This document shows positions 12,091 through 22,963 of a stretch of 64,000 nt of DNA, piece by piece (the first letter of the stretch is position 1; every line of letters begins with the position of its first letter). Location of the stretch: the NCBI GenBank assembly GCA_013399015.1, contig VWZX01001056.1, positions 2,886 to 66,885 on the forward strand, written 5' to 3'. The position numbers and the translations under genes are program-made. The DNA comes from Galbula dea (Eukaryota > Chordata > Aves > Piciformes > Galbulidae). Below the pieces are notes generated by a model. That model saw only the letters and a list, made by a program, of their open reading frames with translations, ran no database searches and was not told the origin of the DNA.

Positions 12091-12673
12091 GGTAGGTGTT
12101 TGTCGGTCTGTACACATGCACTTGCATGTATAGTGGGGTGCACACATGTTTGGGCACGGTGTTTTTGAACACAGTTCTGCCTATATGGTAAACTGGTGTG
12201 TAGGAGGGTATGTGTACAGGGGTATAGATGAGTGGGTATATGTGTGGAAGTACGTGCGGGTACAGAAACACATGGATGTGCATGTCTGTAACTGTGTACA
12301 AGCGCATGTGTGTGTAGGGATGTACAGGTGCATGTCTGTGTAGGCGCGTATTTGTGAAAGTGTGAGTTTGTACAGGTGTGTGATGGGGTTTGTGTATGGC
12401 TCTGCATGTGTGCACAGGAGCATGTGCAGCTGCATGTGTACGGAGTGTGCATGGGTGTGTGTGCAGAGGTCTCTTTTTCTGTGTCTGACTGGGGCTGAGT
12501 ATTGCGGTATGTCGGAAGTATGTGTGTGTACACCTATGGGATGTCACAGGGAGGTGTAAAGACATGCAGCTGGGGAAGTTTAAGGGTGTTTGTGCCGGGA
12601 TTCATTTGTGCTGATGTCTGTCTGTAGGTAAGAGTGCAGGGGTGTAGATGTGCATGCATGTGCACACAACACA
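12091..12673. repeat. Long interrupted TG/CA-rich tract
   Basis: Nearly 600 bp of degenerate alternating purine-pyrimidine sequence, read on the plus strand as TGTGTG, TGCATG, GTACAGG and TGTACA units with no fixed period. It gives long artificial open frames on both strands (up to 186 codons on the minus strand, rich in His, Thr and Cys) that are low-complexity shadows, not genes. Alternating purine-pyrimidine DNA of this kind can adopt Z-form, which is known for TG repeats and only inferred here. It probably derives from an old microsatellite that expanded and then mutated. Confidence 0.9.
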
Positions 12674-13052
12674 ATATAAGCATACTTAACATAGTATTTA
12701 ACAAAATACATATGTTCAATACAGAAGTCAATTTTCAAGTAAGGACTTTTGACAGAACTTAATACTGACTTAAACTAATTTAGAGTTTGTTGTGATTTCT
12801 GTGACTTCTACTTTACCACATTCTGAAGAACCAAATATGCTTTCGGAGAAGAAATGAGTATACAGGCTAAATATTCACACAGTTTATCCATTCACACTGA
12901 TTTGCCTAATTTCATAAGGAAACTGTGAGCAGTCAATTTCTTTGAGACTTCATAGACCTGGTGTTTCTAGTTTAGTGTCTTGCATTAGTCTTGGATTTAT
13001 CCAGAAAGTGGATCCTCTACATTTTTTAGTACTGATGCCATCCTATAACTCA

Positions 13053-13113
13053 ACATTTGGACTTGATGGTCTTAGATGTCTTTTCCAACCTTAATGATTC
13101 TATGATTTTATAA
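13053..13113 (+). mobile_element. CR1 3' tail fragment
   Basis: Only the last 60 bases of a CR1 remain: TTGGACTTGATGGTCTTAGA, TCTTTTCCAACCTTAATG and a decayed octamer (ATTCTATGATTTTAT). The tail type matches the older CR1 at 9973-11196. No coding part is present. Confidence 0.8.
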
Positions 13114-14120
13114 TATATTACCATGTTCAAACAAGAACTGTCTTCTGAGAAGCTGTTACGTTGTGCTTTCTAGTTTGATTTATTAGACTGCCATTTATCA
13201 TGTAACATGTAACTGAGACCTTATGATATACATACTAAACTAAACCGAAGCTTTTAAAAATATTCTATTTAATATACAGTAAAATAAAGATCTGGATTCG
13301 AATTCACTTCATATTACAATTAAATGTCATTTCTAGGTTTCAAGCATATCATGTTAAGAAAAAATCACCCATCCAGAGCCTCCTCTGTTCAGGAAGAATG
13401 TACAATATTTCAACACAGAAGGGAAACAAGAGTATGGACGCAGGACTTTTAGCGAAACAGGTTACCTGTGTACTCAAGGAAAAGAGACAAAGAAAACATT
13501 GAAGGCAGCATTGCTCTCAAGGCAGTTTTTTTGCAACGGGAAGAAAATCAGAAACTGGGTATGTGTTTCTAAAAATATCACTATATGACTCTCAGCATAG
13601 TACAACCATTGAGGAGAGGATCTACACTGTAACTCTCAACCACTAGTTCTACTTGCATCACCTTGGCAGCTATCAAAACACACATACATGTTAATCAAAA
13701 AGAGCAAGTGACAAGGCAGAAAATTCACCCTATCTTACTTTATCCCCTGATGTTTTCAGTTGGCAGGCAGTTCTTGTTAAGGAATAAAGGCAAAGATGTG
13801 ACGTTTACCACAGAACACCTGTAGCCACTTCAACTAGCATTACTTCATAGTATTGCACCAGGTGCAAAAAGTTTTACTTTGCCAGAAGTACAACACTGTG
13901 AAACCTCCACACTATGTAAGTTCTAACAGCTCTCAAATAGAAGACACAAGAATCAGACACTCTTTCCTTTGTCTCATCTAGGTCCCAAGACACTAACTAG
14001 CCAGTTCTCTTCCTATGTTGCTGATTTTCTAATTACTCAGTAGTGGCAAGTATTGCAAAGTAAAAGGTGCTTACTGTGTTTTGTGTTAGATTGAAGATTA
14101 TGGATCTAACATCCTGACTT

Positions 14121-14202
14121 ATTTTTCTTAATTATTTTTCTTAATTGATTAAAAATTATTTTTATTTTAATTAAATATCATTTTTATTATTTTGCTTAAT
14201 TG
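14121..14202. repeat. AT-rich low-complexity stretch
   Basis: About 80 bases almost entirely of A and T with recurring TTTTTCTTAATT and TTTTATT units. Confidence 0.7.
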
Positions 14203-14736
14203 ACACCCAATATTCACACGGGTTTGTTTGATGATGAAAAAGGAAATAAAGCAATGAAAAAGCATAATGCAACTTTAGTGGGGGGAAAAAATTAAAAATA
14301 AGAAAGAAAAACTGATAAGAAGGTAAGAACATCCCAGACTTTATCAATAATAAAGGGGGAAAGAAAAAGGGAGAAAGGACAGATAAACATCACTTCTCCC
14401 TTTCACAAATGTTGTGTTTCCTTAGACAACCACTATTTTTGAGGTGACTCCTCAAGTTTGAGGGGAAAGAAGCAGTAATTTCAACAGGAATATGAAGAAC
14501 CACTCTTTCGTCTTGCCAAAATACTCTTCTCCCTCAGCCCATGAATGAATAGATATGATCAGTGTTAATATATGAATTACTTACAGTGAAGAGTAATAGA
14601 TTTACCACTACAAATGTAGTATTACTAGATAACATTGCAGCTTCTTTCACAAGGAAGACAGATAGTAACTATATACCCACAGCATTTTTTTCCTCAGAAA
14701 GTGAAGTTAAGGGTCAACTTAGATATGTAAGACATT

Positions 14737-15081
14737 ACAGAATCACAGAATATTAGGAGTTTGAAGGGATCTCGAAAGATCATCTAGTCCAACCCCCCGG
14801 CACAGCAGGATTCCCTACATCAGGCCACACAAAAGTGCGTCCAGACGCGTTTTGAATATCTCCAGAGAAGGAGACTCCATAGCCTCTTCGGGCAGTCTGT
14901 AACAGTGCTCTGCCACCCTCACTGTGAAAAAATTTCTATGTGTATTCACATGGAATCTCATATGTTTCAGCTTACAACCATTGCCCCTTGTCTTGTCACT
15001 GGGCTTCACTGAGAAGAGCCTGACCCCATCCTCCTGACACCCACTCTTCACATACTTAAAAGCATAGATGAGGTCACCCCT
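14737..15081 (-). mobile_element. CR1 LINE, 5'-truncated
   Basis: On the minus strand the element runs from AGGGGTGACCTCATCTATGC (15081 downward) through the end of ORF2 to the octamer tail at 14737-14750. The ORF2 end is open for about 85 codons (KPSDKT near the start, an ALLCGLM-like end at about 14815-14835), with one His-to-Tyr change in the usually conserved EHWNRLP phrase (here EHCYRLP). It belongs to the same subfamily as 1-600 and 22964-23980. The 5' end stops abruptly at AGGTCACCCC (plus strand), as expected for incomplete target-primed reverse transcription. Confidence 0.95.
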
Positions 15082-15349
15082 TTTAAACAACAACTGCTAT
15101 CTTCCTGAAACCACTTATTCAATCAAATTTTACATCCAGATATTGTTGGGAATAACTCTTTTTTTTCTCATCACTCTAGTACTCACCATGCTGCTCCTGA
15201 CATCTTTGTTGTGGAAGAATCTAAAACATTTTAGATGTTTTTCAGTCACAAGCGTAAACTACAAATTCTTGTGCCAAGTACTATAACTATGACTTCTTGT
15301 TGAATCCTCCTGAAACCCATGCAACTATCACTACAGAAGTACTGCTTAG

Positions 15350-15440
15350 GTACCCTTCCATAGGAAAGGCCAGGCTGTGTCAAACCAAGGATCCACCCCC
15401 TTAAGTACTCGGTCTCCCATATTGGTCAATGCAGTTATCT
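15350..15440 (-). mobile_element. Ancient amniote CR1-like 3' fragment
   Basis: The plus strand reads GTGTCAAACCAAGGATCCAC, then GTACTCGGTCTCCCATATTG and GTCAATGCAG. This matches the well-known turtle and crocodile pattern 'GGGTCAGACCAAAGGTCCATC.. AGTATCCTGTCT', the minus strand of old CR1 3' ends. It is strongly diverged and short. A second fragment with the same phrase follows at 15679. Confidence 0.5.
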
Positions 15441-15678
15441 TAAAAAGAGTTTTAAAATATAAAGGTGAGTTTATAATGGTGTCTCCACTATATTCTCACA
15501 CCTTTTAGCTGCCTGCAGGTGAAGAGCTTCCAGAGCTAAAGATGGTTTCTTGGTCTTTCCAGAATAGATTCTGGAAATTCCAAGAGCCCCTTAATGTGCA
15601 GACCTGGAACAAGATATATAACATTCTACTTAAAATCTTTGAGAGAAAATTGGTAACATAGACATGAAAACATACAAA

Positions 15679-15962
15679 TGGCCACATTGCTTCAGATCAA
15701 AGGACCATTTAGCCCAGTGCCCTGTCTCTAAGAATAGCCAAAACCAGATTCAGAAATTATTTTCCTCTTAACAGTCTTCCAGCTTCAAACTGTTTTAAGG
15801 CTCAGGAAGTTCTTGAGGTGGATATATTCTCAGTAACTATCAATTGATTCTCTTTCATGACCTTGACCAAAGCTCCCCTCTAAACTACATTTTGGCAACC
15901 AACATCCTTTGGCAACTGGTTCCACAACTCTATTGCCGGACGCATGAAGACTTATCTCCTGC
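15679..15962 (-). mobile_element. Ancient amniote CR1-like fragment
   Basis: The plus strand has GGCCACATTGCTTCAGATCA, AAGGACCATTTAGCCCAGTG, CCTGTCTCTAAGAATAGCC and, 200 bp on, CAACATCCTTTGGCAACTGG and TTCCACAACTCTATTGCCGG. These phrases come in the order and spacing of old reptile CR1 3' regions read on the minus strand ('ACAACATCCTCTGGCAACGAGTTCCACAGGTT'-type). The identification is from remembered family pattern; a repeat-library search would settle it. Confidence 0.55.
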
Positions 15963-18581
15963 TTGGTAGAAATTGGTTCCTAAGAGCTTTATTTGTTGCC
16001 TCTTAAAGATTCTGAGCCTAGAATGGGCTATGCTATTACATATGCTTTGTTACAAAGTGAAATGTGGACACAAAATATTTTTCCAAGCAGAAAAATTAAA
16101 ATTATCGAAGTGGGTATGTGGTCAATATTATTTTGATACTATAATTGCAGAAACCACACCTGGAAGTTGTTTTTGCAAATGACATAGTCACAATTATCAA
16201 GCTCTCAAACAAAAGAGGTGTATAAAAGAACAAGACCATGCCTCTCTTGGAACATGCTCTACAACAGCACTTCACTAAAATTATAGAGAAGGTGAGGTGT
16301 TTTTGTGTGCTCTGAAGTGAAAACTAGATTAAATTCTTTTCAGCAGAGAGGAAAACCTAATAACTAAATTCTGGGCAGGGAGTCAAAACACACATTAAAA
16401 TACAGATACAGAAAACACACACTGTATGGGATCCTGATGATTTCCATACTTCTCAAGAGCAAGGCATACCTTAAAGCCCCTAATGATTCAAACATGGAAC
16501 AAGAGCACTTAAAAATTTAATGTAATAAAATTTCAAGTAATTTCTAGGGAAAAAGAAGAAGCAGAACTTTCCCTCCCCTTTGGTCTGATTCCTGGCGCCA
16601 CTGGTTGAGCAAGGAACCACAAGCACAGTATATTTACAGCAAGCTCTCCAGATCATGCTGCAAGAGCCAAGAACCTTTTCTGTAAACTGAGACCTCAACC
16701 TACCCCACAAACTTTACATTGCGCCTATGTACATTTAATAAAGCTTCACATTCACATTTTTATTTTTCTCATTACATTGTTTATATTACTCTGCATTAAT
16801 TTCCTCTTTGTAAAATCCCCTAAACTGCTCATAAAACTGCCTTAAAAAGAAGTAAAATGATCCAGCTTGGAGATCAAGGAAGACAAATGGGGCCATTTTT
16901 CACTACACATGTAGAGAACAGAAAAGAAAAATAATGTATCACTAATTGCTATGCAAAGCCTGCCAGCAGATACTGTTCTGGATTTCTGCATCCCAGTATT
17001 TATCCCAAAACAGCACAGGATGGTGTACAGAGAGAAGGCATTGTTAGTCATATTTTAAAAGGCATTTTGATGCATAGAAGTACAGGTATGCATGATACTC
17101 ATTAAAGTTTAGCAAGAACAGGGAAACCATACACAATTACATTTTGACAAATCTCACAGGTCTGAAAATCAAGTCAGACAATCTGAGTTGCCTTGGTAGC
17201 TATGAAGATGCATCCCTATGCAACCTAACACAAAGACAGAATCACTCACATGAAAAATGAGACAAGGTGTAAATAAGTAACATTGAAAAATAACTGACAC
17301 AATCCAATTTAACATTCAAGATTTATCATAAAGAAATATCATACAAGCAATAGAAATGAATGTGTTCAAACAGTTATTCCACACAGAGATTTATCCTTTA
17401 AATCTCTATTATCATAAATCTTCTTCAGCTAAAAAAAAAAAAATAAAAAAAGCTTAGTCTGATGACAAGCCCATTTGGCATGAGCTACTATAAATATTGC
17501 TAAGTTTCCATTTCTTTCCCTTTTAAAAAAGCACAGATGTAGTCCTTTTATGTTCCCATTTAAGTAATCACTTCCAGGTTCCATGCAGACCCATCCCCAT
17601 GAGTAAGACTTCAAGTCTGCTATTATAAGTAGAAAGGATAAAACTTTGGCAGAAGTATTATTTTTGTGTAGTTAGAATTTTGGATTTTTACCACTTCCCT
17701 TGTTGGCTTCTATTCTTCCACTCATCCCTACTTGCATGCATACCGGACCTTCAACTTGTGCTGCCAAACAACCTCTCTCCAAACAGTACATAAGGAAAGA
17801 GAAAAAATAGCTGTAAAAAATCAGTTTTGCTTTCCAGTGTTGTGTAACACACCACAAAAGTACTTTGAATCAGCAGAAAACTGTATTACTGTAATGGAAA
17901 CAGTACCTGTTACTGTTTACTGAAACTGGATTACTGTTTATCCCCTAAAAATGTTCTATCATCTGCCCAGAAAGGGAAGCCAGGACACTCACCTGAGTTC
18001 TACCTATGCTCATCTGGCTTTGTTGATTCTCCTTAGCCAGCAAGTCACTATTTGTGTCTCTGGGAAGCACTTAAAATCAAACCCCAGAAAACTGTTCATC
18101 AGAATATAGTTAATGAAAACTTGTCATAGAACACAAATCATTTCATCTGAACCACAGCAGATATTAAAGAGCCAATAATCACCAAAACAAATTACTATTA
18201 AAGCTCTAGCTTTTGCCTCCATGCTGACTCATACTAAACTATGCTGTTGGATTCTAAAACCGTAATTGTTTTGCAGGACTAAAGTAATGTACTAAAATAA
18301 CATTAAAAAAACCTGACTAGAGTTCACTCCAGATTTGCAGCCAGTAATTTCAAGACTACTGATGTTGCACAGCTCCACTCCTGAATAACCAACAGGAACA
18401 TATTCTAAGGAAGCCTGAGTTTTGACAGGAAGCACTCAGCAACTTCATAAAACTGACTTCCTCTGAAGACCCGCTCGTTAAGTATTGAAAATAACTAGAT
18501 TTTTCAGTCAGAAAGTTTTCTTAGGGTCATATGAGAGACAACAGGAAGAATAATAGTGCAACATGCTGAACATCTGAGATG
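15963..18581. other. Unique AT-rich DNA, no gene recognised
   Basis: No CR1, RNA gene or credible exon. A-rich runs occur at 17431-17453. Open frames are all below 80 codons. Confidence 0.6.
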
Positions 18582-18587
18582 CCTACG
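18582..18587. repeat. Target-site duplication, left copy
   Basis: CCTACG directly abuts the LTR start at 18588 and is repeated exactly at 19142-19147. Confidence 0.88.
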
Positions 18588-18757
18588 TGTGGCGGGAGAG
18601 GAGGGTAGGTCCACTCCAGGGTTGAGCCACTGCTATGCCCCAGCTAGCTGGAGGGCTGCGGCATGCACTTCAGGTCCCAGGAGCTGCGGTGAAGTGAAGA
18701 CAGGAACCCAGGAACACACAGCTTCCACGACCGGTGAAGGGTGGACAAGGAGTGAAC

Positions 18758-18763
18758 TTTATT
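18758..18763 (-). terminator. AATAAA poly(A) signal of the solo LTR
   Basis: AATAAA on the minus strand, 16 bp past the TATA box. This close spacing implies that the signal lies at the U3/R border, as in LTRs with a very short R. Confidence 0.65.
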
Positions 18764-18779
18764 GCCAAGGAGAGAGTTC

Positions 18780-18787
18780 TTTATATA
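18780..18787 (-). promoter_or_regulatory. TATA box of the solo LTR
   Basis: TATATAAA on the minus strand (context GCCTATATAAAGAAC) in the middle of the LTR, the expected place for the retroviral core promoter. The start site would fall near 18750-18757 on the minus strand. Confidence 0.7.
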
Positions 18788-18970
18788 GGCTCCCTGGCAG
18801 AAGGTGCTAGAACTTAGGGAGGAGTTTGCAACAAATAAGGGAGAAGAAGGAGGGGACAGCTCCATTCCTGGAGAACAGGGAGGAACTGGTAACCAGGGTA
18901 ACAAGGGAGGAGTCATACCAAACAAGGGAAGGAGGGATACATTGTTACTTTACAGAACCGGGGAGAAGAC

Positions 18971-19026
18971 CAGTAACAGGAGAAACAGGGGAGGAGTCCA
19001 GTAACCGGGGAAACATGGGAGGAGTA
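18971..19026. repeat. 28-bp tandem repeat in the LTR U3
   Basis: Two adjacent 28-bp units (18971-18998 and 18999-19026) of the form CAGTAAC-GG-GAAACA-GG-GAGGAGT, differing at about four positions. A third, more diverged 29-bp copy is at 18886-18914. The plus strand is strongly purine-rich. Repeated U3 elements of this kind often act as enhancers; that role is inference here. Confidence 0.75.
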
Positions 19027-19141
19027 AAGGGAGGAGACAAACAACAAGGGGTAAAGGAGGGGAGTTTAAACAGAGCTTTCTAGATTGTTCTTAAACTTCT
19101 CATATAATTCAATGTCTCTATCTCCACAATGGTTCCCCACA

Positions 19142-19147
19142 CCTACG
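19142..19147. repeat. Target-site duplication, right copy
   Basis: CCTACG directly after the LTR end at 19141, identical to 18582-18587. The next bases differ on the two sides, so the duplication is exactly 6 bp. Confidence 0.88.
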
Positions 19148-20637
19148 CAGAAATGTCAGAAGTAAGGAGAATAAACAAGAAGAACTTTCAAGTCTTTAGA
19201 ATCAGCTGAAATTACCACTGAATCTGCAGCACAAAGACTGGGGATAAAGCGCAGAACTGATATGGAGGAGTGCAAGAAACTTGCTGATGAAATAGAGCAG
19301 GGTGAGAAAAACAAAGAAGGTCAAACACTGTAAATCAAGAATGCATACAGTTGCTCTGATGTTCAGGAAAGTATCTTTTTTTTAAAATATATCTGAGTAA
19401 ATCTAAAATGTGAAAAGTGCAAGGACAATCACATCCTGTTGCAGAGTTGCTATAGGTCATTCAATCAGAGGGAAGAATGCATGATGTTTTTTCTTTAAGT
19501 AACTAGTAAAGGAATCCAGAATAGAAGTTAACAGTAATGTGGAGTTCACCAAGAAATGCACAGATGAAGAGGAGAAAAGACAAAAAAGAAAATACAGACA
19601 GTCCAACACAATTTTCAGGATGTCTCAGGTGAGGTTGATTTATATTTGACTCCTAATAAAGCAGAGATGAGTCAAGAAGCAGAAGCCAAATAAGTGGCCA
19701 TAAAATGAGAATACAGATTTTTTTATATATTATACCTTTTTAAAATGTATTTTATGTATATAAAGAAATTACAAACATACCAGAATACTGATAAGTAGAG
19801 TGCCTGGGGACAAAAATCTTGAGTAAAAAGAAATGAAGAGAGAATTTGTCCCAAGATGGAGAATAGAAGCCACACGGTAAAGGACCAATAGACTGCATAA
19901 GAATCTCTTTATAATCAGGAAATATAAAAGGAACTTTTTTTAAAAAATCTAGAAATAAGGACCTATGATGGACTATTAGTCATAGTATAGGGAATTACAG
20001 AAACACATATGGGTAGAATCAGAAAGGCCAAAGCATATTGAAATATAGTTAGCTTGGATACAAAAGACACTAAACCCATGTTTTAGGTAGAGCTTCTGAC
20101 CTTCTCTTCAAAAGAGGGAAGTAGAACATAGGCAGAAGTATCAGCTAGGCAGACTCTCAACTAACTGAAAAACTCTCTATCTACAGAGTAATTGTCCACT
20201 GTCAAACCAGAAAAGAAGCTCCAGTAGGATTTTTCAGGTCTATTGTCTCAGATTTTTTTCTATGAAATATTTTAATTAGTAACCTGAATGACAGAGTAGA
20301 GTCTGAGTATCAAACCTGTTAGTAACTCCCATGCGGGAGATATCATAAGCACCCTGAGAAGCAGGCTCAGAGTCCAAAATAACATTCACAAACAGGAGGA
20401 AGTGTCTAACATCAGAAAAGCTGAACTTTATAAAAAGTGTCTGACATACAAAGAATTTAACAAAACTGAGAAAGTACAATAGAGCAAAAGTAGGGAAAAT
20501 TACTCAGATCCCACTACTGCAGAAAAACTTCTAGCTGCTGCACACAATAAAAAGGAGACCGTGGATGCCCTGAAATTAAACCCCAAGGAAATCTTACAGG
20601 AGCTTTCATACTGACATACTAGAGAGGGTTGTTTTTC
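19148..20637. other. Unique AT-rich DNA, no gene recognised
   Basis: No repeat, RNA gene or exon recognised. Open frames are short (at most 67 codons). Confidence 0.6.
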
Positions 20638-20963
20638 ATAGAATCATATAAACATAGAATATTAGGAGCTGGAAGGGACCTCGAAAGATCATCTAGTCCA
20701 ACCCCCCCACCGCAGCAGGATTCCCTAGATCAGGTCACACAAAAGTGCGTCCAGACGGGTTTTGAACATCTCCAGAGAAGGAGACTCCACAGCCTCTCTG
20801 GGCAGTCTGTTCCAGTGCTCTGTCACCCTCACTGTGAAAAAATTCCTATGTGTATTCACACAGAATCTCCTATGCTTTAGCTTACAGGAGCTGGGTCTCT
20901 TTAGCTTGGAGAAAAGGAGGCTAAGGGGTGATCTCATCTATGCTTTTAAATATGTGAAGGGTG
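20638..20963 (-). mobile_element. CR1 LINE with inverted 5' segment
   Basis: From 20638 to 20887 the element reads on the minus strand: octamer tail, 3' UTR, and the ORF2 end with EHWNRLP and ALLCDL phrases. At 20886-20888 the orientation flips: 20888-20963 is plus-strand CR1 (GAGCTGGGTCTCTTTAGC, AAAAGGAGGCTAAGGGGTG, CTATGCTTTTAAATATGTG), the part that should lie just upstream in the element. About 65-70 bp of CR1 between the two parts is missing, judged against the copy at 39826. AG is shared at the joint. This is the structure expected from twin priming during target-primed reverse transcription. A 70-codon minus-strand frame crosses the joint but is an artefact of it. Confidence 0.9.
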
Positions 20964-22963
20964 TTTTTCTCTCCTAGATGTTAAGGAGGACTGGAAATAA
21001 CTATTCTGCTGATTAAATGCCAAGGTCCTTGTCCAGCTTTGGGCACCACTGAAAAGACTATGATCAGCAAACAGCTCCCAAAGCAACAGGAAATGTGAGT
21101 TATACAGAAAAACTGCACAGCCAAGTTTCAGCATTAAAAGACATATGTAAGCATTTGTCCAAGCTATATAAGGTTGTTTTAAAGAGGACTGATAGCACCT
21201 GTTTAATTTGTTAGAAACCAGGAGGGCGTATCTTACTTTGAGGCTAGGTAAACAAATGAACACATGATACATTCACTGGAGATTTTAAGGAGCACAACAA
21301 ATATCTGTCAGGCTGGTCTGAAGTACATGTAGCCTGCTTTAAAGCACGCACTAGAATGGCTTCACCTCTTGCTTGCTCTAAGCTTCAATTTTTCCCTAAA
21401 CCTTTAGTTATTTCATTGTGGTTTTTATCCTACAAGGATACAAGGATATCTTGAAATATCTGCAAGGAGTTGAAACTTTTGTTTCCATTTTAGAATGGAA
21501 ATTTTTAGAATTTGTTTAAGCTCCTAATATTTAAGTTCCTTCCTACAAATTTCCTAGATAACTGCACCAGCCTCCTCTTCCTGGGTGTAAACTTGATAGA
21601 AATTAAATAGCTACCAATATTTGTCTTGAAATTGGTGGAAGAGGAAAAGAGAAAAGACATAAGTAAAACTTGCAGCACAAGAAATAACTTTCTGATGGGC
21701 AAAGTAAAAAGCAAACTGGTGATAACAGACAGATCATGGTTGAGCTATGACTAATTCAAGGGACTTGTGGTACTAGCAGGTTTGAGGTACCACTCCCCAG
21801 GTTCTCGAAGAAAGCACTCACACCGATTAAGCTTTCATTGAAAGGACACAAGCAAAGCAGTAAGTGAAAGCTTTTTTGTGCAGCCTAAGCAGACACGAAG
21901 TACTTTAAAACAACAGAACAAATAAAAAGAACCTGGAACCCATCCTTTTCATGTTTCAAGCCAATAACTTCCTTCTAAAGCTCTTCCTGATTTAACATGC
22001 TTGAATTTGGCTTTAATAGCTGTTGAAGAAGTGCTGTCAAGAAGTATCTTTTCCAATAAACAATGCTCTGTTGTCTCTTCCACTCCCTTTGGCTACCTAA
22101 AAGAGCAAAATTAATATCCAATTGTTGCCTCTAGACACCTACTCAGCCCAGATTAGGCCTGAAGTCATATAGGTAGGAGATGAAAGTAAATTCTGATCAT
22201 AGTCCAGAGGGTGATTTAATCTGGGAGAAAGGAGACGAGATAAGTGGGTGCGTTAATTCCTGAATTTAAGTTTTTTTCCAGTCATCTTTGCACTGGAAAA
22301 GAAGTGTAGCTGGAAATCTTTTAAAGATGGGTAAACATACTAGAAAACACGTTTAAGCACATGAGTTAACCTTTAGAAAAAGTATTCAGTCTTAAACTGC
22401 AGACCTGCACACACTGGAGGAAAGTGAAAACACCACTAAGTCTCTTCTTATAAGAAAATGCAGAGGTGGAATATTAGTGTCTCTAATACCTTGCAGAATA
22501 ATTTTTCCACTAATATAAATGGTTGACCAAGATAAAGCAACTAACAGTAGTAAACCAGAAATATAGTGTGTTTTCCTTCAATATAAGTCGTTATAAATTA
22601 GCAATATTAACTGTCTTATGCAATTAAATAGAAATATATTGACATCTAAAGATACTTATCCTGCACTTACACTAATGAGTCACTCTGGTGTTTTGGTTCC
22701 TGCCTCGAAAAATCATAAATAACTTGAATAAATTAACTTTGACTATAGCAAACATTCTGTGGACATTACACAGGTGTTATCCTCAAAAACCGACGTTAGA
22801 CCTGAGTCTGTTTCAATTCTGTGTTATCACCCTGTTAACAGAAGTGCTTTTTTGCCACCATTATTCTAGCAAAACCACCTGTTTTGCAGATCAGATTCCT
22901 CCACAATCCAGTTTAATACTTCAATATTTTCCATATTAACAACAAAATACACAACCAAAAAAA
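20964..22963. other. Unique AT-rich DNA, no gene recognised
   Basis: No certain repeat or exon. The stretch 21026-21075 has the phrase TTGTCCAGCTTTGGGCACCAC, which recalls old LINE sequence, but nothing around it supports this. An LTR-like reading of 21790-21900 on the minus strand was considered and rejected. Confidence 0.5.

Larger units (their letters stand above)
12674..14736. other. AT-rich DNA with one CR1 tail, no gene
   Basis: Holds a short CR1 tail at 13053-13113 and an AT-rich low-complexity stretch at 14121-14202, both listed separately. Otherwise no recognisable repeat, RNA gene or exon. A 64-codon plus-strand frame at 14562-14756 runs into the next CR1 and is taken as chance. 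Confidence 0.55.
18588..19141 (-). mobile_element. Solo LTR of an endogenous retrovirus
   Basis: Read on the minus strand, the element begins TGTGGGGAACC at 19141 and ends CCGCCACA at 18588 (554 bp), so it has the TG...CA ends of an LTR with a TGTGG/CCACA terminal inverted match. It is flanked by identical 6-bp copies of CCTACG. Within it, in order on the minus strand, are a U3 of about 350 bp with tandem repeats, a TATA box, an AATAAA signal some 16 bp beyond, and about 170 bp to the end (R plus U5). No internal retroviral sequence is present on either side, so this is a solo LTR left by recombination between two LTRs. A 6-bp duplication fits alpha- or betaretrovirus-like (ERVK) families; the exact family is not identified. 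The intact duplication suggests a fairly young insertion. Confidence 0.88.

Noticed and set aside
12005..12565. Minus-strand frames of 182-186 codons rich in His, Thr and Cys
   Set aside because: They lie in the TG-rich tract, whose composition avoids stop codons; two frames are open at once and the sequence is low-complexity.
21780..21900. Possible minus-strand LTR end (AATGAAAGCTTAATCGG and GGGGAGTGGTACC)
   Set aside because: No AATAAA, no TATA box, no paired ends and no target duplication.
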